Position numbers and translations under genes: made by a program
The notes under the pieces: model-generated
Database searches by the model: none
Seen by the model: only the letters and a program-made list of their open reading frames with translations
Told to the model about the DNA's origin: nothing
Assembly (NCBI GenBank): GCA_002423705.1
Contig: DINW01000067.1
Span: 15,213-23,786, forward strand
Length of the DNA: 8,574 bases
Source of the DNA: Clostridium sp. UBA5530
GTDB taxonomy: Bacteria; Bacillota; Clostridia; Clostridiales; Clostridiaceae
Direction of reading: 5' to 3'
Shown: positions 5,851-8,574 of the stretch, piece after piece
Layout: each line of letters opens with the position of its first letter
Position numbering within the stretch: position 1 is the stretch's first letter

Positions 5851-6336
5851 ATGAACTTAAAAAACTTATTTGAGTTACAAAAACAGCTTAATGAAGAGAT
5901 TGATTACAATCAAGAATTAAGCGACTATGTAATATCTCGACGGAAAATGCTAGCTCTTCATGTTGAAATTGGAGAATTAGCTAATGAAACCAGGTGTTTT
6001 AAGTACTGGAGTAACAAGAAACCTTCTCCTAAAAAAGTAATATTAGAGGAATATGTTGATGCTCTTCACTTTATTCTAACCCTAGGGCTAGATCGAGATT
6101 ACACTGATATAGATTTAAATCCTAAGGATAGCGAATATTGTCTAACAGATCAATTTCTTAATCTATACATAGACATTAATGATATGATGATAACTGCCTC
6201 TAAAGACCATTACATAACCTTATTTGAAGATTTTTTGACTCTAGGTATGTCTCTTGGCTTTAGTGATGCCGAAATAGAAGAAGCTTACTTGAAAAAAAAT
6301 AAAATAAATCATATTCGTCAAGCTAACGGATATTAA
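5851..6336 (+). CDS. dUTP diphosphatase, all-alpha (dimeric dUTPase/MazG-like) type
   Basis: This enzyme of the all-alpha NTP pyrophosphohydrolase superfamily (dUTPase_2 type, as in Campylobacter and trypanosomatids) hydrolyses dUTP, and often dUDP, to dUMP, keeping uracil out of DNA and feeding thymidylate synthesis. The metal-binding pairs are E39-x-x-E42 in HVEIGELANE and E67-x-x-D70 in EEYVDALH, separated by the same 28 residues as in the Campylobacter enzyme. YLKKNKINHIRQANGY at the C-terminus is the expected Lys-Asn...Arg...Gly-Tyr nucleotide-binding end. The protein is 161 residues from ATG 5851, preceded by AAAGGCGG with 9 nt spacing. A TTG at 5821 would add 10 residues but has no ribosome binding site. 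Only a weak hairpin (5762-5775) separates it from the 2H-like gene, so the two may be partly co-transcribed. A strong terminator follows. Confidence 0.85.
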   Translation: MNLKNLFELQKQLNEEIDYNQELSDYVISRRKMLALHVEIGELANETRCFKYWSNKKPSPKKVILEEYVDALHFILTLGLDRDYTDIDLNPKDSEYCLTDQFLNLYIDINDMMITASKDHYITLFEDFLTLGMSLGFSDAEIEEAYLKKNKINHIRQANGY

Positions 6337-6342
6337 ATTCTT

Positions 6343-6371
6343 ACTCTAGTAATATTTACTAGAGTTTTTTT
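6343..6371 (+). terminator. Strong intrinsic terminator after the dUTPase gene
   Basis: ACTCTAGTAA (6343-6352) and its exact complement (6356-6365) form a 10-bp stem with a TAT loop, followed by an unbroken run of seven T (6365-6371) and further T-rich sequence. It begins 6 nt after the stop codon and separates the dUTPase unit from the downstream operon. Confidence 0.9.
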
Positions 6372-6423
6372 ATTTTTTCCGGAAATACTAAATAATGAAG
6401 TGAAACTTAGTTTTATGTGGAAT

Positions 6424-6438
6424 TTGATTGCAAATCAA
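6424..6438. promoter_or_regulatory. Candidate LysR-type operator (T-N11-A dyad)
   Basis: TTGATT-GCA-AATCAA is a perfect 6-bp inverted repeat about 110 bp before the first gene of an operon that ends in a LysR-type regulator. T6425 and A6437 make the symmetrical T-N11-A spacing typical of LysR boxes. Its centre lies about 50 bp upstream of the transcription start inferred from the extended -10 at 6468-6476, a workable position for an activator. Autoregulation is inferred. Confidence 0.45.
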
Positions 6439-6467
6439 TATTAGTTGAACTTATTTTGGGTCCTAAC

Positions 6468-6476
6468 TGCTATTAT
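6468..6476 (+). promoter_or_regulatory. Extended -10 promoter of the membrane protein/hydrolase/LysR operon
   Basis: TG-C-TATTAT is a 5-of-6 match to TATAAT with the TGn extension. TTGAAC (6445-6450) lies 20 bp upstream, too far for a regular -35. Predicted start near 6483. The same bases can also be drawn as one arm of an RNA stem (CTGCT 6467-6471 with AGCAG 6505-6509, flanked by GGTC/GACC), so the alternative is a structured leader transcribed from further upstream. The two readings exclude each other. Confidence 0.4.
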
Positions 6477-6548
6477 TTCCAGCCTAAAGATCATGGAGGG
6501 TTACAGCAGGTAGACCTATCTTAGTATTTTTATAAGGAGTAGATGTTT

Positions 6549-6980
6549 ATGTTAGGAGCTATATTTGCTATAATAGCTGGTGCTGCTATGAGTTTTCAAG
6601 GTGTTTTTAATACAAAGCTTGGTGAAAAAATTGGAATTTGGGAAACCAATATGGTAGTTCAAGGCTCTGCATTTTTAATAACCTTAATCATAGTTTGGCT
6701 TTGGGGAAAGGGAGACCTTAAAGAAATATCCTCCGCTAATAAAATCTATCTATTAGGAGGAATTTTAGGGGTAGTTATTACCTTTTTTGTAATGAAAGGT
6801 ATCACTAACCTAGGTCCCACCTATGCCATCTCCATTATCCTAGTGGCTCAACTTTTAACTGCTGCTGCCATAGATGCTTTTGGACTTTTCGGATGTGAAA
6901 AACTTACCTTTGGTGTTTCTAAAATTATTGGTGTTGCAATAATGATTGCAGGTATTGTAATATTTAAATGGAAAGGTTAA
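6549..6980 (+). CDS. DMT-superfamily YdcZ/DUF606-type membrane protein
   Basis: This integral membrane protein of 143 residues has about five transmembrane helices (roughly 1-20, 33-53, 66-84, 88-113 and 118-138) and little else. MSFQGVFNTKLGEKIGIWE near the N-terminus and GPTYAISIILVAQLLTAAAIDAFGLFG are typical of the YdcZ/DUF606 branch of the drug/metabolite transporter superfamily. Such short members act as homo- or heterodimers; most have no known substrate. ATG 6543 and ATG 6549 are both possible. AAGGAG lies 3 nt from the first and 9 nt from the second, and the family usually begins Met-Leu-Gly, so I choose 6549. The hydrolase gene starts 25 bp after the stop, so the pair is probably one operon; the transporter may export or import the hydrolase's substrate or product. 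Confidence 0.82.
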   Translation: MLGAIFAIIAGAAMSFQGVFNTKLGEKIGIWETNMVVQGSAFLITLIIVWLWGKGDLKEISSANKIYLLGGILGVVITFFVMKGITNLGPTYAISIILVAQLLTAAAIDAFGLFGCEKLTFGVSKIIGVAIMIAGIVIFKWKG

Positions 6981-7005
6981 AAATTATAACTAAGAAGGTT
7001 TGTTT

Positions 7006-7848
7006 ATGGAACTATCTGCTTTAGTAAAAAAAATAGGTTTTAATTCAATATTTTTAATGAGGCTCTTTAAAAGAAACATTGAAAATTATTTTGTTCCTGC
7101 TGAAGAACCAAATCATGACCCAATAGGAATAGATTCACTGCAATGGATTGGACATTCTACTACTATAATCAATATAAATGGTATAATAATAGTAACAGAT
7201 CCTATCCTTGGTTCTATATGGCCCTTTAAAAGGAAGGTACGACCTTCTATGGACTTATCTCACATCCATGTAGACTATATTCTTTTGTCTCATGGTCACA
7301 TGGATCATTTAGAGTACACCTCTCTTTTAAGATTAAATAGAGATGCTACTTTAATAGTACCCAAAGGATATGGATTTTTAAAAAAATTTGGATTTAAAGA
7401 TGTAATAATAGCTGAAGAACATGGTTGCATTTCTCTGGAACACAACTTAAAAATACATACATTTCCTGCTAATCATGATGGAAGAAGATACTATCTAGGC
7501 AATAATGGCTATACAAACGCTTACCTTATTGATGGAGGAGATATTAAAGTATTTTTTGGTGGTGATACTGCATTCACAGAGGAATTTAGTGGACTAGAAA
7601 GTTCTGTGGCTTTACTGCCCGTAGGTTGCTATGTTCCTAGTACCTTTGAAAAAATGCACTGCACTCCTATCCAAAGCTATAATATTTTTAAATCTATGAA
7701 CAGTAATTACTTTATACCTATTCACTATAATACCTTTATAATATCCTTAGATGATGATAAAGAGACCTTGGAAACTCTTAAAAATCTTAAGGATGATAAA
7801 GTTCTTATTACTGATATAGGTAAAACAATAAATTTAAGGGGGATGTAA
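7006..7848 (+). CDS. MBL-fold metal-dependent hydrolase, UlaG/NAPE-PLD-like (beta-lactamase superfamily domain 2)
   Basis: This 280-residue protein is probably cytoplasmic and dinuclear-metal dependent. After an N-terminal helix it has the signature WIGHSTTIININGIIIVTDPI (47-67) shared by NAPE-hydrolysing phospholipase D-like and UlaG-like proteins. Metal ligands follow in order: SHGHMDH (95-101, with H96, H98, D100, H101), His157 in PANHDGRR, Asp187 in FFGGDT, and His240 in PIHYNTF; His219 (MHCTP) is also conserved-looking. Known relatives cleave phosphodiester or lactone bonds, so the substrate here cannot be named. ATG 7006 has AAGAAGG with 7 nt spacing; a TTG at 7000 would sit 1 nt from the same site and is rejected. 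The next gene's ATG abuts this stop codon, implying co-transcription and translational coupling with the LysR regulator. Confidence 0.87.
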   Translation: MELSALVKKIGFNSIFLMRLFKRNIENYFVPAEEPNHDPIGIDSLQWIGHSTTIININGIIIVTDPILGSIWPFKRKVRPSMDLSHIHVDYILLSHGHMDHLEYTSLLRLNRDATLIVPKGYGFLKKFGFKDVIIAEEHGCISLEHNLKIHTFPANHDGRRYYLGNNGYTNAYLIDGGDIKVFFGGDTAFTEEFSGLESSVALLPVGCYVPSTFEKMHCTPIQSYNIFKSMNSNYFIPIHYNTFIISLDDDKETLETLKNLKDDKVLITDIGKTINLRGM

Positions 7849-8574
7849 ATGGATTTTAAGCAAATTGAAGCCTTTATTAGCGTAGCTAAGCTTAAAAGCT
7901 TTTCAAAGGCGGCCAACAACATATACTTATCTCAACCTACAATAAGTTCCCACATATCTAGCTTAGAAAAGGAGCTAAATATACAGCTTTTTGATAGGAC
8001 ATCCAAAGAAGTTAACCTAACCCCTGCTGGAAAATGTTTTTTAGAGTATGCTTTAGACATAATAAATACAAGAAATACCGCAATAAATTCCATAGGAAAT
8101 TTTAATAATACTGTTTGTGGTACTTTAAATTTAAGTGCTAGTACTACTCCTTGTAATACAATAGTACCATCTTTAATAGAAAACTTTTCCGCTTTATATC
8201 CTCATATAAAATTTAACATAAAAGAACAAAGCTCAGGAGAGATAATAGAGGCTATAGAGGATTTACAATGCGAAATTGGAATTGTAGGGAACTACATAAC
8301 AAATGATAAAATAAAATGTTTTAAGCTTATAGAGGACGAGCTAGTGGTTATATCCAGTCCTACAGTTATCATGGAAAAAGAAGTAACTATAGATGATTTG
8401 ATGAAATATAAATTTATTATGAGAGAAAAAAATTCTGCCACTCGAAAAACATTTGAGGACAAGCTCAATGAAAAGGGTCTACATCCTGAAAGATTAAATG
8501 TATACTGTGAGGTTAACAGTTTAGATACCATAATACAATTTGTTAAAACAGGTATTGGTATTTCCATAGTATCT
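7849..8574 (+). CDS. LysR-family transcriptional regulator (N-terminal 242 residues, cut by window edge)
   Basis: The frame runs open to the right edge, so about 50-60 residues of a normal 300-residue LysR protein are missing. The N-terminal winged helix-turn-helix is classic: MDFKQIEAFISVAKLKSFS, then AANNIYLSQPTISSHISSLEKEL, then LFDRTSKEVNLTPAG. A periplasmic-binding-like effector domain starts near residue 90 (GTLNLSASTTPCNTIVPSLIENF). By general resemblance it is close to the CysL/selenium-metabolism-associated LysR group of clostridia, but that is an impression. The start ATG directly follows the upstream TAA, with AAGGGGGA as ribosome binding site inside the hydrolase gene. Being the last gene of the operon, not divergent as most LysR genes are, it probably controls its own operon through the dyad at 6424-6438. 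Confidence 0.93.
   Translation, partial: MDFKQIEAFISVAKLKSFSKAANNIYLSQPTISSHISSLEKELNIQLFDRTSKEVNLTPAGKCFLEYALDIINTRNTAINSIGNFNNTVCGTLNLSASTTPCNTIVPSLIENFSALYPHIKFNIKEQSSGEIIEAIEDLQCEIGIVGNYITNDKIKCFKLIEDELVVISSPTVIMEKEVTIDDLMKYKFIMREKNSATRKTFEDKLNEKGLHPERLNVYCEVNSLDTIIQFVKTGIGISIVS

Noticed and set aside
7725..8567. Minus-strand open frames at 7725-7922 and 8292-8567
   Set aside because: They overlap the metallo-hydrolase and LysR genes in antisense and show no ribosome binding site or family motif.

Overview
The window is AT-rich (about 30% GC by eye), uses many AGA/ATA/TTA codons, has strong purine-rich ribosome binding sites and compact hairpin-plus-T-run terminators. Together with the gene families (a YycJ/WalJ-type hydrolase, a clostridial SEC-C protein, a GerMN lipoprotein, an all-alpha dUTPase) this points to a Clostridium-like Firmicute chromosome. 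I see no phage, insertion sequence, CRISPR array, tRNA or rRNA.

Left half (1-4519), all on the minus strand, read from 4519 downwards: murA (peptidoglycan precursor synthesis), walJ/yycJ (metallo-beta-lactamase-fold hydrolase, 1 bp after murA), a GerMN-domain lipoprotein, a SEC-C zinc-binding protein with its own good sigma-A promoter and terminator, rlmH (23S rRNA pseudouridine-1915 methyltransferase), and the first 140 codons of a C45/penicillin-acyltransferase-like hydrolase that runs off the left edge. This is a reduced version of the Bacillus walJ...rlmH neighbourhood without walRK, yycHI or htrA.

Middle (4520-5206): a 687-bp gene-free divergent region. It holds a plus-strand terminator-like hairpin with no visible gene ahead of it, a 22-bp perfect palindrome that looks like an operator, an extended -10 promoter, and a roughly 165-nt leader with several hairpins and an apparently orphan Shine-Dalgarno sequence.

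Right half (5207-8574), all on the plus strand: a small protein of 2H-phosphoesterase type whose catalytic motifs look eroded, an all-alpha (MazG-like) dUTPase closed by a strong terminator, and then a compact operon of a YdcZ/DUF606-type 5-TM membrane protein, a UlaG/NAPE-PLD-like metallo-hydrolase and a LysR-type regulator that runs off the right edge. A symmetrical T-N11-A site upstream of that operon is a natural candidate for its own LysR protein.

The most interesting parts are the structured leader together with the degenerate 2H protein it precedes, and the self-contained exporter-like/hydrolase/LysR operon. Neither can be assigned a ligand or substrate from sequence alone.
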